Assembly (NCBI RefSeq): GCF_963678635.1
Contig: NC_087068.1
Location: 60,078,872-60,142,871 of the forward strand
Direction: 5' to 3'
DNA: 64,000 bases
Source: Symsagittifera roscoffensis
Lineage: Eukaryota > Xenacoelomorpha > Acoela > Convolutidae
Part shown: positions 37,241-49,789 of the stretch, one piece after another
Position numbering within the stretch: position 1 is the stretch's first letter
Layout: every line of letters begins with the position of its first letter
The notes under the pieces: generated by a model
Databases searched by the model: none
Told to the model about the DNA's origin: nothing
The model's input: the letters and a program-made list of their open reading frames with translations, nothing else
Made by a program: the position numbers and the translations under genes

Positions 37241-37647
37241 GAGACCAAAATGATTATTCAATGATAGATTGTTGAAACTATGTGCGAACCCATTCCACTA
37301 GACCCAACCCAGTGAGACCAAAAGGCTTAATCAATGACAGATTGTTGAAACTCTGTTCGAATCCATTCACCTAGACCCACCCCAGTGAGACCAAAATAAT
37401 TATTCAATGATAGATTGTTGAAACTCTGTTCGAACCCATTCCATTAGACCCACCCCAGTGAGACTAAAACGATTATTCAATGATAGATTGTTGAAACTTT
37501 GTGCGAACCCATTCCACTAGACCCACCCCCAGTGAGACAAAAACTTTTATTCAATGATAGATTGTTGAAACTTTGTGCGAACCCATTCCACTAGACCCAC
37601 CCCCAGTGAGACCAAAATTATTGTTCAATGACAGATTGTTGAAACTC

Positions 37648-38247
37648 AAGGAATAATTAACGAGGTTTCCGATATCTGCTTGAATGAAACCCAAAAAAAA
37701 AGATTTCCGCCGGATAAACTGGCTTGTTACGACTTTCACTCGTAAAGAAAGAGTTAGTAATTTGAAACGTGGTGGGTAGAGAGAACTGTTGGCAAAATGT
37801 GGGGGATGAAGAATGGTAGTGATTAATATCCACTTCTGAAATAGTCTGGCTTGTATTTCCAGACTAGCATTGGCACCTGCCAGAGGCAGTCTCGAGTGAT
37901 CTCAAAAAGACCAGTCTGTCAGCTGACTAGTTTTTTCAGGCACCCTGCTAGTCTTAACGTCAAGAACTCTCTGGTCTGACAACATCACAATAGGACAAAA
38001 AACTCCAACGCCAACGAGTGCCTGTTTTTTTTCCAAGAATTGCCGTAAAAACCAAAAAAATCGAATAAATCACAGTTGTATTTAGGATAATACTAAAAGA
38101 TGTGGAAAAAAGTGAAAAGATTAGGACGTGATGAAATCTAGGTCTTTCTGAGTGAAAAAAGGTCAAAATTTTGGGGAAAATTTTGGCCTTTGATTGGTTT
38201 TGTGGCGCAAAACAGGTAACTGATAAAGTAATCAAGTTTGCTATGAT
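37648..38247. other. Spacer right of the satellite, no supported gene
   Basis: Unique-looking AT-rich DNA. A 91-codon minus frame (37960-38235) contains a hydrophobic stretch of about 20 residues but has no family motif and begins and ends without supporting signals. Confidence 0.45.
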
Positions 38248-38451
38248 ATGGAGGCCATTTTAATTGTGACTAGGGCTGAAATATTAAAAAAAATCAATAA
38301 CGAGAATATTTTTTTTGTTGAAAATCCGGGTGAAGAAATTTTTTTGGCTGTCAAAGCTAAATTTAGCAGAGCGTGGATGAAAAAGAATGAAGTGAAGAAT
38401 GAAGAAAATGATGAGTCTTCGTTTACTATTTCTCAGCTTACCAATGGTTAG
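38248..38451 (+). CDS. Possible short exon or small ORF, unrecognised
   Basis: A 67-codon ATG-started frame that does not overlap a repeat. The first half is mixed (MEAILIVTRAEILKKINNEN), the middle is FVENPGEEIFLAVKAKF, and the end is strongly charged (KKNEVKNEENDESS). It ends at a TAG inside atggttagtttatt. A gt near the end could serve as a donor, but it is a weak match. I do not recognise a family. It is the only frame in the spacer with a protein-like mix of residues, and a chance ORF remains quite possible. Confidence 0.2.
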   Translation: MEAILIVTRAEILKKINNENIFFVENPGEEIFLAVKAKFSRAWMKKNEVKNEENDESSFTISQLTNG

Positions 38452-38639
38452 TTAGTTTATTATCAGTAGATTAAGCATAAAATCATTCGAAAGTCAAACA
38501 TTGCACTTTGAAACGAAAAATCCAAAAAATGGAAAAAGAGTTGACTGTAGTTTTTCCTTCTTAACGATCAAGTACTTGGCAAGAAAAAATTAGTCAAATT
38601 AAGTATCATAGTACTGATGCTGTTTCAAGGGTTAATTCT

Positions 38640-40090
38640 GACAAATTATCATGAGCCATGTGTTCAAACTTAATCATTACGAGGCCAAACTGTGCACTGG
38701 ATAGCAGCACAATTTTGTGTCTGTATGTTCCTGGATTCCAGAGACAAGTCTTAAAATATGTTCAAAATTGTAAGTGGATTCCACAAACAAAATTTCGATG
38801 GATTCCGCATACATATAACTGTAACGTAATTTTTGTCGGCACATTTGTTTTGTTGCGGGTTCCGCAACAAGCAAATCTAGCTAGTTGTTCTGGATCCCGC
38901 AACTGTAAGTGGATTCCGCAAGATGTAAGCGGAATGCGCAAATGTAAGTGGATTCCGCGAACTAGAATTGCATTCCCAGTTTTGTTCAATACTGAACTTG
39001 CACATGAACAATTAAAAGCTGAGCTGGAATTCTTATCTCTAGCAATGCGGAATTTAAAAGCAAAGACTTAACCATTGTCAGCGGAATCCACGAACAAGTC
39101 TTAAAACATGGATTACCTAAATCGGTGGATGTCATCTTTTAGTATTTTGGAAACACAACACCGAACAATTTCAATATTTGGAGTCATTGAGTTGAGAGTG
39201 TACAGAACACACAGCATATCGACAAATTAGGTCAGTATTTGGGATTGCGTCAACCCCAAATACTGATTTTGGAAGCATAACGCCGAATAAATGCAGTAAT
39301 TGTAGTCATTGGGTTGAGAGTGTATGGAAACACAACACACAGCATATCGCCAAATTAAGTCAGTATTTGGGATTCCATCGATCCCAAAAACTGGTCAGTA
39401 TTTGGGATTGATGGAATCCCAAAAACTTGAATAATGTTGGATAAATATGAAATATATACAATATTTGGAGTCATTAGGTTGAGAGTGATTAGAAACCCAA
39501 CGCATAGCAAATCATCGAATTAGTTCATTATTTGGGAATTCATCGATCCCAAAAACTGGTCAGTAATTGGGATTCCAAGAATCCCAAACACTGAGCTATT
39601 CTAGTAAATTTCTATTCTAGTAAATTTCTATTCTTGTGAAATCAATCATGTGTTTAATAGATACACTTTTAAAGGCTAGTACACATATGAATATATGTAA
39701 AGGGAATCCGCAAACAAAAGGCGGATTCCACTTACAATTTGCGGAATCCACTTACAGTTGCGGATTTCGCAACAGCTCAATTTAACGATACAAATGTTTT
39801 ATCATTTGTTTATGGATTCCACAAACTATTCTGGATTCCGCAAATAAAGTTGCGCATTCCGCAAATTGGCTTATTTTTTGAGCAATTTTGAGCAGTACCT
39901 TGATTTAGGTATTTGTTTGTGGAATCCAAAACAGCTAAAATCCAAAACAGAATATTAAAGAAAAGTAGCAATATTGCGGATTCCGCGACAAATCAGATTT
40001 TGGGCAGTTGCGGATTTCACTTACAATGCAAAGAATGCACAGTTTGGCATCGTAATGATTGCAAAATCACAAAAAAAAGCATTTCTAGTT
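38640..40090. repeat. Both-strand cluster of the ggattccgcaa motif
   Basis: About 20 copies of a 10-12-bp word appear as (t/c)ggattccgcaaa or its reverse ttgcggaatccac. They are often followed by (a)tgtaagtg, for example near 38775, 38797, 38857, 38891, 38910, 38950, 39080, 39700, 39722, 39741, 39812, 39832, 39848, 39917 and 39976. They lie in irregular spacing and both orientations, unlike the tandem arrays on either side. Frames of 62-137 codons overlapping it have no recognisable family. Confidence 0.7.
39175..39600. repeat. Three irregular repeats with tttggga/tcccaaa hairpins
   Basis: The landmark tcattgggttgagagtgta (with variants) occurs at about 39180, 39301 and 39467. Each is followed by cagcatatcgacaaatta and then an inverted pair around the words cagtatttggg and cccaaatactg. 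The clearest hairpin has 11-bp arms (near 39233-39265). A second, gggattccatcgatccc with gggattgatggaatccc, lies at about 39370-39422. Confidence 0.75.
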
Positions 40091-40172
40091 TTGAAAAATA
40101 AGAGTTGCCGGTTGCTGTGCAAGTAGCCATGGCACTTCTTTAAATTAACCTATTCATGCGAAAAAGACTAAG

Positions 40173-43100
40173 GCATGTATTGACTATGCTTGAGGTATAT
40201 TTTGATCATGCTCAAAGTATGTTTTGACCATGCTCAAGGTATGTTTTGACCACGCTCGAAGAATATTTTGACCAAGCTCGAGGTATATTTTGACCTTGCT
40301 CGAAATATGCTTTGAACATGCTCGAGGTATGTTTTGACCATGCTCGATGTTTGTTTTGACCATGCTTGAGGTATATTTTAACCATGCTCAAAGTATGTTT
40401 TGACCATGCTCAAGGTATGTTTTGACCATGCTCGAGGTATGTTTTGACCAAGCTCGAGGTATCTTTTGACCATGCTCGAGGTACGTTTAACGCATGCACG
40501 GGGTATGCTTTGATCATGCTCGAGGTATGTTTTGACCAAGCTCGAGTTATGTTTTGACTATGTTCGAGGTATGTTTTGAAAAAGCTCGAGGTTTGTTTTC
40601 AACATGATTAATGTTTGCTTTGACCATGATAGAGGTATAAATTCAACAAGCTCGGGGTATGTTTTGACCAAGCTCGAGGTATGTCTCGTCCATGCTGGAA
40701 ATATGGTTTGACCATGCTCGAGGTATGTTTTGACCATGCTCGATTTCTATTTTGACCATGTGCGAGGTTTGTTTTGGCCATGCTCGAGGTATGTTCTGAC
40801 TTTGCTCGAGATATTTTTTGACCAAACTCGAGGTTTGTTTTGAAAATGCTCGGGTTATGCTTTGATTATGCTCGAGGTATATTTTGACCACGCTCGAGTT
40901 ATGTTGTGATCATGCTCGAAGTATGTTTTGACCACGCTCGAGGTTTTTTTGGTCAGGCTCGAGATATGTTTTGACCCTTCTCGAGGTATGTTTTGACCAA
41001 GCTCGAAATATGTCCTGACTATGCTCGAAATATGTTTTAACCAAGCTCAATGTATACCTTGATTATGCTAAAAGTATATTTTGACCGTGCTCGAAATATG
41101 TTTTGACCATGCTCAAGGTATGTTTTGACCATGCTCGAAGTGTGTTTTGACCATGTTCGAGGTATCTTTTTATCATGATCGAGGTATGTTTTGACCATGC
41201 TCGAGGTACCTTCTGACCATGCTCGGGGTATGTTTTGACCATGCTATAAGCATGTTTTGACATGCTCCAGGTTTGTTTAAACCATGCTCGACTTGTGTTT
41301 TGACCATGCTCGAGAGATAATTTGACCAAGCATGAGGTAATTTTTGACCATGCCGAAGTATGTTTTGAGCATGCTCGAGGTATGCTTTGACGATGCTCGC
41401 AATTTGCTTTTACCATGCTCGAGGTATCTTTTGACGATGCTCGAGGTATGTTTGGACCATGCTCGAGTTCTTTTTTGACCATGCGCGAGGTTTGTTTTGA
41501 CCATGCTCAAGGTATGTTTTGACTTTGCTGGAAGTATATTTTGACCTTGCTCGAAATATGTTTTGACCATGCTCAAGGTAAGTTTTGATTATGCTCGAGG
41601 TGTGTTTTGACCATTTTCGAGGTATGTTTTTATTATGATCGAGGTATGTTTTGACCATGCTCGAGGTATCTTCTGACCATGCTCGGGGTATGTTTTGACC
41701 ATGCTAGAAGCATGTTTTGACCATGCTCGCAATTTACTTTTACCATGCTCAAGGTATGTTTTGAACATGCTCGAGGTATGTTAAGTCCATGCTCGAGTTG
41801 AGTTTTGACCATGCTCGAGAGATAATTTGACCAAGCTCGAGGTATTTTTTGACCATGCCTAAGTATGTTTTGACCAAGCTAGAGGTATGCTTTGACCATG
41901 CTCGCAATTTACTTTTACCATGCTCGAGATATGTTTAGTCCATGCTTGAGATATATTTTGACCATGCTCAAAGTATGTTTTGAGTATGCTCAAGTTTTAT
42001 TTTGACCATGATCAAGGTATGTTTTGACCAATCTCGAGGTATGTTTCGAAAATGCTCGTGTTATGCTTTGATTATGCTCGAAATATGTTCTGACCATGCT
42101 CAAAGTATGTTTTAACCATGCTCGATGTATACCTTGATCATGCTAGAAGTATAGTTTGACCTTTCTCGAAATATAATTTGACCATGCTCAAGGTATGTTT
42201 TGACCATGCTCGAAGTGTGTTTTGACCATGTTCGAGGTATGTTTTTATCATGATCTAGGTATGTTTTGACCATGCTCGAGGTATCTTCTGACCATGCTCG
42301 GGGTATGTGTTGACCATGCTAGAACCATGTTTTGATATGCTCGAGGTCTGTTTTGACCATGGTCGAGTTGTGTTTTGACCATGCTCGAGAGATAATTTGA
42401 CCAAGCTCGAGGTATTTTTTGACCATGCCGAAGTATGTTTTGACCATGCTCGAGGTATGCTTCGACCATGTCCGCAATTTGCTTTTACCATGCTCGAGGT
42501 ATGTTTTGAACCTGATCGAGGTATGTTTCGACCATGCTTGAGGTTTATTTTGACCATGCTCAAATAATGTTTTGAGCATGCTCAAGGTATGTTTTGACCA
42601 ATCTCGAGGTATGTTTTGACCAATCTCGAGGTTTGTTTTGAACATGCTCGGTGTATGCTTTGATCATGCTCGAGGTATGTTATGACCATGCTCAAGTTAT
42701 GTTTTGACCATACTCGAGGTATGTTTTGACCAAGCTCGAGTTATGTTTTGAATATGCTCGATGTATGTTTTGACCATTCTCGCGGTATGTTTTGTCGATG
42801 CTCGAAGTATGTTTTGACCTTGCTCGTGGTATGTTTTGATCATGCTCGAGATATACATTGAGCATTCCAGAGTTATAAATTGACCATGCTTGAGGAATGT
42901 TTTGGACATGATCGAGGTATGTTTCGACCGTGCTCGAGGTATGTTTTTTTCATGCTCGAGGTATGTTTTGACCAAGCTCGAGTTATGTTTTGAATATGCT
43001 CGATGTATGTTTTGACCATTCTCGAGGTACGTTTTGTCGATGCTCGAAGTACGTTTTGACCATGCTCGTGGTATGTTTTGACCAATCTCGAGGTATGTTT

Positions 43101-46100
43101 CGAAAATGCTCGTGTTATGCTTTGATTATGCTCGAAATATGTTCTGACCATGCTCAAAGTATGTTTTAACCATGCTCGATGTATACCTTGATCATGCTAG
43201 AAGTATAGTTTGACCTTTCTCGAAATATAATTTGACCATGCTCAAGGTATGTTTTGACCATGCTCGAAGTGTGTTTTGACCATGTTCGAGGTATGTTTTT
43301 ATCATGATCTAGGTATGTTTTGACCATGCTCGAGGTATCTTCTGACCATGCTCGGGGTATGTGTTGACCATGCTAGAACCATGTTTTGATATGCTCGAGG
43401 TCTGTTTTGACCATGGTCGAGTTGTGTTTTGACCATGCTCGAGAGATAATTTGACCAAGCTCGAGGTATTTTTTGACCATGCCGAAGTATGTTTTGACCA
43501 TGCTCGAGGTATGCTTCGACCATGTCCGCAATTTGCTTTTACCATGCTCGAGGTATGTTTTGATCCTGATCGAGGTATGTTTCGACCATGCTTGAGGTTT
43601 ATTTTGACCATGATCAAGGTATGTTTTGACCAATCTCGAGGTATGTTTCGAAAATGCTCGTGTTATGCTTTGATTATGCTCGAAATATGTTCTGACCATG
43701 CTCAAAGTATGTTTTAACCATGCTCGATGTATACCTTGATCATGCTAGAAGTATAGTTTGACCTTTCTCGAAATATAATTTGACCATGCTCAAGGTATGT
43801 TTTGACCATGCTCGAAGTGTGTTTTGACCATGTTCGAGGTATGTTTTTATCATGATCTAGGTATGTTTTGACCATGCTCGAGGTATCTTCTGACCATGCT
43901 CGGGGTATGTGTTGACCATGCTAGAACCATGTTTTGATATGCTCGAGGTCTGTTATGACCATGGTCGAGTTGTGTTTTGACCATGCTCGAGAGATAATTT
44001 GACCAAGCTCGAGGTATTTTTTGACCATGCCGAAGTATGTTTTGACCATGCTCGAGGTATGCTTCGACCATGTCCGCAATTTGCTTTTACCATGCTCGAG
44101 GTATGTTTTGAACCTGATCGAGGTATGTTTCGACCATGATTGAGGTTTATTTTGACCATGCTCAAATAATGTTTTGAGCATGCTCAAGGTATGTTTTGAC
44201 CAATCTCGAGGTATGTTTTGACCAATCTCGAGGTTTGTTTTGAACATGCTCGGTGTATGCTTTGATCATGCTCGAGGTATGTTATGACCATGCTCAAGTT
44301 ATGTTTTGACCATACTCGAGGTATGTTTTGACCAAGCTCGAGTTATGTTTTGAATATGCTCGATGTATGTTTTGACCATTCTCGCGGTATGTTTTGTCGA
44401 TGCTCGAAGTATGTTTTGACCTTGCTCGTGGTATGTTTTGATCATGCTCGAGATATACATTGAGCATTCCAGAGTTATAAATTGACCATGCTTGAGGAAT
44501 GTTTTGGACATGATCGAGGTATGTTTCGACCGTGCTCGAGGTATGTTTTTTTCATGCTCGAGGTATGTTTTGACCAAGCTCGAGTTATGTTTTGAATATG
44601 CTCGATGTATGTTTTGACCATTCTCGAGGTACGTTTTGTCGATGCTCGAAGTACGTTTTGACCATGCTCGTGGTATGTTTTTATCATGCTCGAGGTATAC
44701 ATTGAGCATTCTAGAGTTATAAATTGACCATGCTTGAGGAATGTTTTGACCATGATCGAGGTATGTTTCGACCGTGCTCGAGGTATGTTTTTTTTTCATG
44801 CTCGAGGTATGTTTTGACCAAGCTCGAGTTATGTTTTCAATATGCTCGATGTATGTTTTGGCCATTCTCGAGGTATGTTTTGTCGATGCTCGAAGTATGT
44901 TTTGACCATGCTCGTGGTATATTTTGATCATGCTCGAGGTATATTTTGACCATGCTCGAGGTATGTTTTGACCTTTATCAAGGTACGTTTTTACCATACT
45001 CTGGGTATGTATTGAACATGCTCGGGTTATGTTTTGATCATGCTCGAATCATGTTTCAATCATGCTTGAAGTATAGTTTGAGCAATCTCAAAATAAGTTT
45101 TGAGCATGCTCAAGGTATATTTTGACCATTCTCGAGGTTTGTTTTGAACATGCTCGGGGTAAATGTTATGACATTGCTCCAGGTATGTTTCAAATATGCT
45201 TGATGTATATTTTGACCATCCTCAAAGTATATTTTGAGCATGCTCAAAGTATGTTTTGAGCATGCTCAAGGTATGTTTTGATCATGCTCGAAGTATGTTT
45301 CAATCGTGCTTGACGTATAGTTTGAACATTCTCAAAGTATGCTTTGATCATGGTCGAGGTACATTTTGACCATGCTCGAGGGTTGTTTTCAGCATACTCG
45401 AGGTATATTTTGAACAAGCTCGAGTTAAGTTTTGAATATGCTCGATGTATCTTTTGACCAATCTCGAGGTATGTTTTTTCCATGCTTGAAGTATGTTTTG
45501 ATCATGCTCGTGATATGTTCTGACCATGCTCGAGGTATGTTTTGTCCTTGATCGAGGTATGTTTCGACCATGCTCGAGGTATGTTTTGATCATGCTCGAG
45601 GTATGTTTTGACCTTCATCAAGGTACGTTTTCACCATACTCGGGGTATGTATTGAACCAAGTTCGAGGTATGTCTTTACCATGCTAAAAATAAGTTTTGA
45701 ACATACTCGACGCATGTTTTGACCATGCGGGAGGTTTGTTGTGATCATGCTCGAGGTATGGTTTGACCATGCTAAAGGTATGTTTTGACCATGCTCGACA
45801 TATTTTTGACCATGCTCGATTTATATATCGACCATGCTAGAAAGATATTTTGACCGTGCTCGAATTATATTTTGATCATGCTCTAGGTTTGTTTTTATCA
45901 TGCTAGAAGTATGTTTTAACCATGCTCGAGGTATGTTTTGACCATTCTAGGAGTATTTTTTGACCATGTTCGAGGTATGTTTTGACCATGGTAGAAGTAT
46001 GTTTTGACCATGCTCGAGGTAGGCTTTCACCATGCTAAAACTATGTTTTGACCACATTCGAGTTATGTTTTCACCATGCTGTTTTCGCCATACCAGAAGT

Positions 46101-46880
46101 ATGTTGTTTTGACCATGTTCGAGGTGTGTTTTGACCATGCTAGAATTATGTTTTGATCATGCTAGAAGTATTGGTTGACCATGTTCCAGGTATGTTTTGA
46201 CCTTGCTAGAAGTACGTTTGGGCATGTTCGAGGCATGTTTTGGCCATGCTTGAGGTATGTTCTGACCATGCTAGAAGTATGTTTTGACCATGTTCGAGGT
46301 ATGTTTTGACCATGTTAGAAGTATGATTTGACCATGCTCGAGGTATGTTTTGACCATGCTAGAAGTACCTTTTGACCGTGCTCGAGGTATGCTTTGACCA
46401 TTCTCGGGGTATGTTTTGACCATGCTAGAAGTACCTTTTGATCGTGCTCGAGGTTTGTTTTGACCATTCTCGGGGTATGCTTTGATCATGCTCGAGATAT
46501 GTTTCGACCATGCTAGAAGTGCCTTTTGACCGTGCTCGAGGTTTGTTTTGACCATTCTCGGGGTATGCTTTGATCATGCTCGAGGTATGTTTCGACCATG
46601 CTAGAAGTACCTTTTGACCGTGCTCGAGGTTTGTTTTGACCATTCTCGGGGTATGCTTTGATCATGCTCGAGGTACCTTTTGACCGTGCTCGAGCTATGT
46701 TTTGACCATTCTCGGGGTATGCTTTGATCATGCTCGAGGTATGTTTCGACCATGCTAGAAGTACCTTTTGACCGTGCTCGAGGTATGTTTTAACCATTCT
46801 CGGGGTATGCTTTGATCATGCTCGAGGTTTGTTTCGACCATGCTAGAAGTATGTTTTGACCATGCTCGAGGTCTGTTTTG
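40173..46880. repeat. 22-bp CTCGAG minisatellite, about 305 copies
   Basis: The unit core is gaccatgctcgaggtatgtt plus tt, 22 bp, with frequent variants (ctcaag, ctagaag, aagctcgag, gatcgag). Because 22 is not a multiple of three, three units (66 bp) return to frame. The consensus has no stop on the minus strand in any frame, giving a 22-residue repeating peptide (MVKTYLEHGQNIPRAWSKHT plus SS). That explains the many overlapping minus frames of 63-232 codons; the longest is 44299-44997. The plus-strand consensus meets TGA once per 66 bp. Stops do occur in every region, and no promoter, intron or unique end was seen, so I do not call a gene. Confidence 0.95.
42027..44690. repeat. Higher-order duplications inside the 22-bp array
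   Basis: A block beginning gaccaatctcgaggtatgtt with tcgaaaatgctcgtgttatg occurs at about 42027, 43080 and 43628 (offsets about 1,054 and 548 bp). A second block around gagcattccagagttataaa occurs at 42861 and 44463 (offset 1,602 bp), with a related third version near 44705. Copies are nearly identical. Confidence 0.85.
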
Positions 46881-47969
46881 TCATTGTCATCAGCTTGGCC
46901 TCGTAATGGTGGAAAAACAAGATTAAAAAAACTTGTAAAGAAAAAAAAGGCTTTGTCTCTCACAAATTTTTAAGCCCAAATTGCAGGAAACCTCGAGCAT
47001 GAAAAAAAAGATTGCGCCTTCGTTTTTAAGTGTTAAACAAATTCTTGAAAATTTTAATGAATGAGAAATTGCTCACCATTTCATATAATACGTACAGAAT
47101 TTTTTCGAATTGTACGACAAGAAATTTTCATAAATGGATTGCCTTGGCAGAAAAACTGGGATACCCGGGCAAAAATTAGATTTCTTGAAATCTAAGATAT
47201 TCTATAAATGTCTAGGAATTAGAAAAAAATATAACGTTAAAGTATTGCGCATAGATATTCAAACATAGTATAGCAAATTTATCAAAAAATAATTGCATGT
47301 GAGAAGTATAACATAGTTTAGTTCTCATTGGATATTAGGGATGGACATTTAAAAAATGATAGCCATCGATGGTTAAACACTACACATTTACCCAAATAGC
47401 AATTTTCAGTGCTAAATTAGCAGTGGTTCAGAGCTGAAAAATTTGAATTTTTTTAGCAATAAAAACCTGAACTCGAATACTCGAATAATTTACGCCCATT
47501 TGCTCTCCCTCCCCCTTAAATCAAACAAAAAGGTCTTCTGGTTATAATGATCAAACGAAAACAAAGTGAAGTTTCGATGTTCTACATTTTATCTAATTAG
47601 CTCTGAAATTTGAAGATTTAGCGATGAGTTAGCATTTCTGGGCCAGATTAGCGTCTATTTGTCCTTATTTTCAGCGCTAAATCAGCAGCAAATCATCACT
47701 AATTTATCCTTGTTCATCGATAAGAAGCCGCAAATTCATCGATCTATGACTGAAGACGGAACCATCCATTAAAATGTAGTTAAAACTGAACTGGCAGTTT
47801 TCCATCGACGATTATTGCTGGAACTCAACCGGGGAAACTATAGATGAGACTGCATGATATGTATTGTGTTGACTTGTAGCTTCAAATGTCTTACCTTTAT
47901 TCTGAAGACTTCATGAAAACTGACTTAAAGGTAGCAGAGTAACAAAAGCTGGAGCCAAAAAGTTAGAAA
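46881..47969. other. Spacer without a supported gene
   Basis: AT-rich, with no open frame above about 60 codons. A single isolated cctcgagcatg word at about 46990 may be a stray piece of the 22-bp array. Nothing else is recognisable. Confidence 0.5.
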
Positions 47970-49306
47970 CAGATTAAAGTTAGAAGCCAAAAAGCAGAAG
48001 TTATAGTCGAGCAATTGTCGACTGCCTAATTATTCAAAAATATGCGTGAAAGTAAGATAAATAATGATAAGAAAGACTTTTGCAGAGAGAAGTTTGGTAA
48101 CTTTATTATCTTATTATTTGATGAAGGTAATCTTTCGATCGGCAGCAATAAACTATGGCCTCAGCCATTTCCCTTCAAAAAGTAGTTATGGCTTCTGTTC
48201 CCACTTTTTATGATAGTAATTATTCGAGATAAGGCCGGCTGCAATGTGTAGCCTCAGCGACTTCTTCGTATAATTTACAGTCTTTTGGGGGACTTCCTTT
48301 TGTTTATTTGGCTGTGTGGGGGCATATGCTCGCATTTTTCTAAAATTGTACTTTATTTTTGACATCCAGTTTTGACCAACTCACTTGTCTGCAAAACAAT
48401 CTTCTCAAAGTGCAAATCATTCATGGTATTATGCAAGATATTATGCAAGAAGTGCATTCCGTGATTACTGCTCATGCGATGTGACTAGTGGCTGGCTTTT
48501 CATCTGACTTTTTCCAGCTGTTTTTTTGCAGGATTTGCGCAAAATTTTCACTCCATTAGCAAGAAATAAAGAAAAATTTGATTTCTAATACAAAACTAAA
48601 TCTAAATTTCTCCTGCTATTTTTAATCAGTGATTTTTGACGTTTATCCTCTTCGCTAACAGAGACTCAGCAAAATGTCACCTTGGATGTTGCTTCATTGT
48701 CTTTCTCCTAATTAGAAATTATCGCGAAGTTATGAAAAACTCATGTTTCCAAAGGCATGTACATCATTTTGGAAAAAATTTTGAAATTAATGGCATTGTT
48801 TGAAGGATGAAAAGATCAGTCTACTGTCATACAGCAAAGGTAACCTTAACAGCAAAGTTCCACCTAAACGACTCCGGTTGCGTCCGGTTGTCTAGAGTGA
48901 GACTACCAGGGAAAAATGATAGGTCTACAAGAACTGATGCATGGTCCCCCGTTTGTACTATTTTGAAATACCATTTTTGGTGACGGACCCTAAGAATGTT
49001 CTTAGTCGCCTTGGGCGCCAATAAATACTAACCATGAGGGGGGAGTGCGCCTTTGAAAATCCGCTTCTCCCTCGAGAAAATCCTAGATCCGCCTCTGAAT
49101 GGTATTACTTTTTGCCGCATTTCGGAGATCAGTCTGATACACACAAAAACCGATCTTCTTTGTTTTTCTTTATCGGTAAATCAAAAAGAATTTTTAATTT
49201 GAAAACAAGCCTAATTATGTATTTTCCACTTTCTTAAAACGGATGGGAATAGATGTTTGCCACGATATTTAACATGTCTTTTTTCTGCTTACCCGTTAAA
49301 TTAGTT

Positions 49307-49521
49307 TTTGATTGGGGGAGACCAAATTGTTAGCAAATCTTTGATACGCTTACAAGGAACTTCGACAATACTTGGTCAAAAACAATCTTTAAGTCAACCT
49401 TAATAAAAGAACTAATGGAACAATGCAAGCATCTCGAGACAGACTGGTATCTTCGTCACAGAGACACACTTTTTGAAAAAGTTTTTAAAGTAAACATTTT
49501 TTTAAAACAAAATGCAAGCTA
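49307..49521 (+). pseudogene. Unrecognised ORF, frameshifted copy (left arm)
   Basis: The right arm encodes an open frame of about 72 codons. Here the same sequence lacks 4 bp (aaatctttgatacg instead of aaatctttctttgatacg), so the first segment (IGGDQIV) and the rest (LTRNFDNTWSKTIFKSTLIK and following) are in different frames. No family recognised. Confidence 0.45.
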
Positions 49522-49789
49522 AGTTTAGTGCTGAAAATTCTAACTGAGTTAGATTATCGAAATGGCGTATTTATGATACGCAATGGGCATGTATGTCTTA
49601 GAAATATCTGACTTACAATCCAATTGGTTGGGTAACTAATTGCTACACTACATTAATGACGCCGTTTGGAATGAGTTTCTCAAGCGGTAGCGTGTACTTC
49701 CTGGAGACAATTTTACTGTTAATGAGTGACGATATCTCGTCTAAATTTAACTAACCTTAAGCAAACAGCCCAGGTCGAGGTCATGGTTT

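Larger units (their letters stand above)
12474..37647. repeat. 73-bp satellite array, about 345 copies
   Basis: Period is 73 bp, measured from successive tgatagattgttgaaact landmarks at 12541, 12614 and 12687. The unit core is gattgttgaaactctgtgcg, then acccattccactagaccca, then cagtgagaccaaaa and a variable (t/a)(g/t)att(a/g)ttcaatgat spacer. Each unit holds ttcaa...ttgaa, a 5-bp inverted pair around a 10-nt spacer. The left part (12.5-17 kb) is homogeneous with acccaaccca. The middle and right parts carry acccacccc, many truncated units (for example atagaccccagtgagacc) and fused units. Minus-strand frames of 61-75 codons recur at multiples of the unit and are repeat shadows. No transposase or gene interrupts the 25.2 kb. 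Confidence 0.95.

Noticed and set aside
12474-37647. CRISPR-like array
   Set aside because: The whole 73-bp unit is repeated, with no unique spacers between constant repeats, and the context is eukaryotic. It is a satellite.
37860-37955. Small inverted pair agactagca / tgctagtct as a MITE end
   Set aside because: Only 9 bp match, with no longer arms or target duplication, so too weak to call.
44299-44997. 232-codon ORF, the longest in the window
   Set aside because: Made entirely of 22-bp minisatellite copies. Openness follows from the consensus, and no gene signals flank it.
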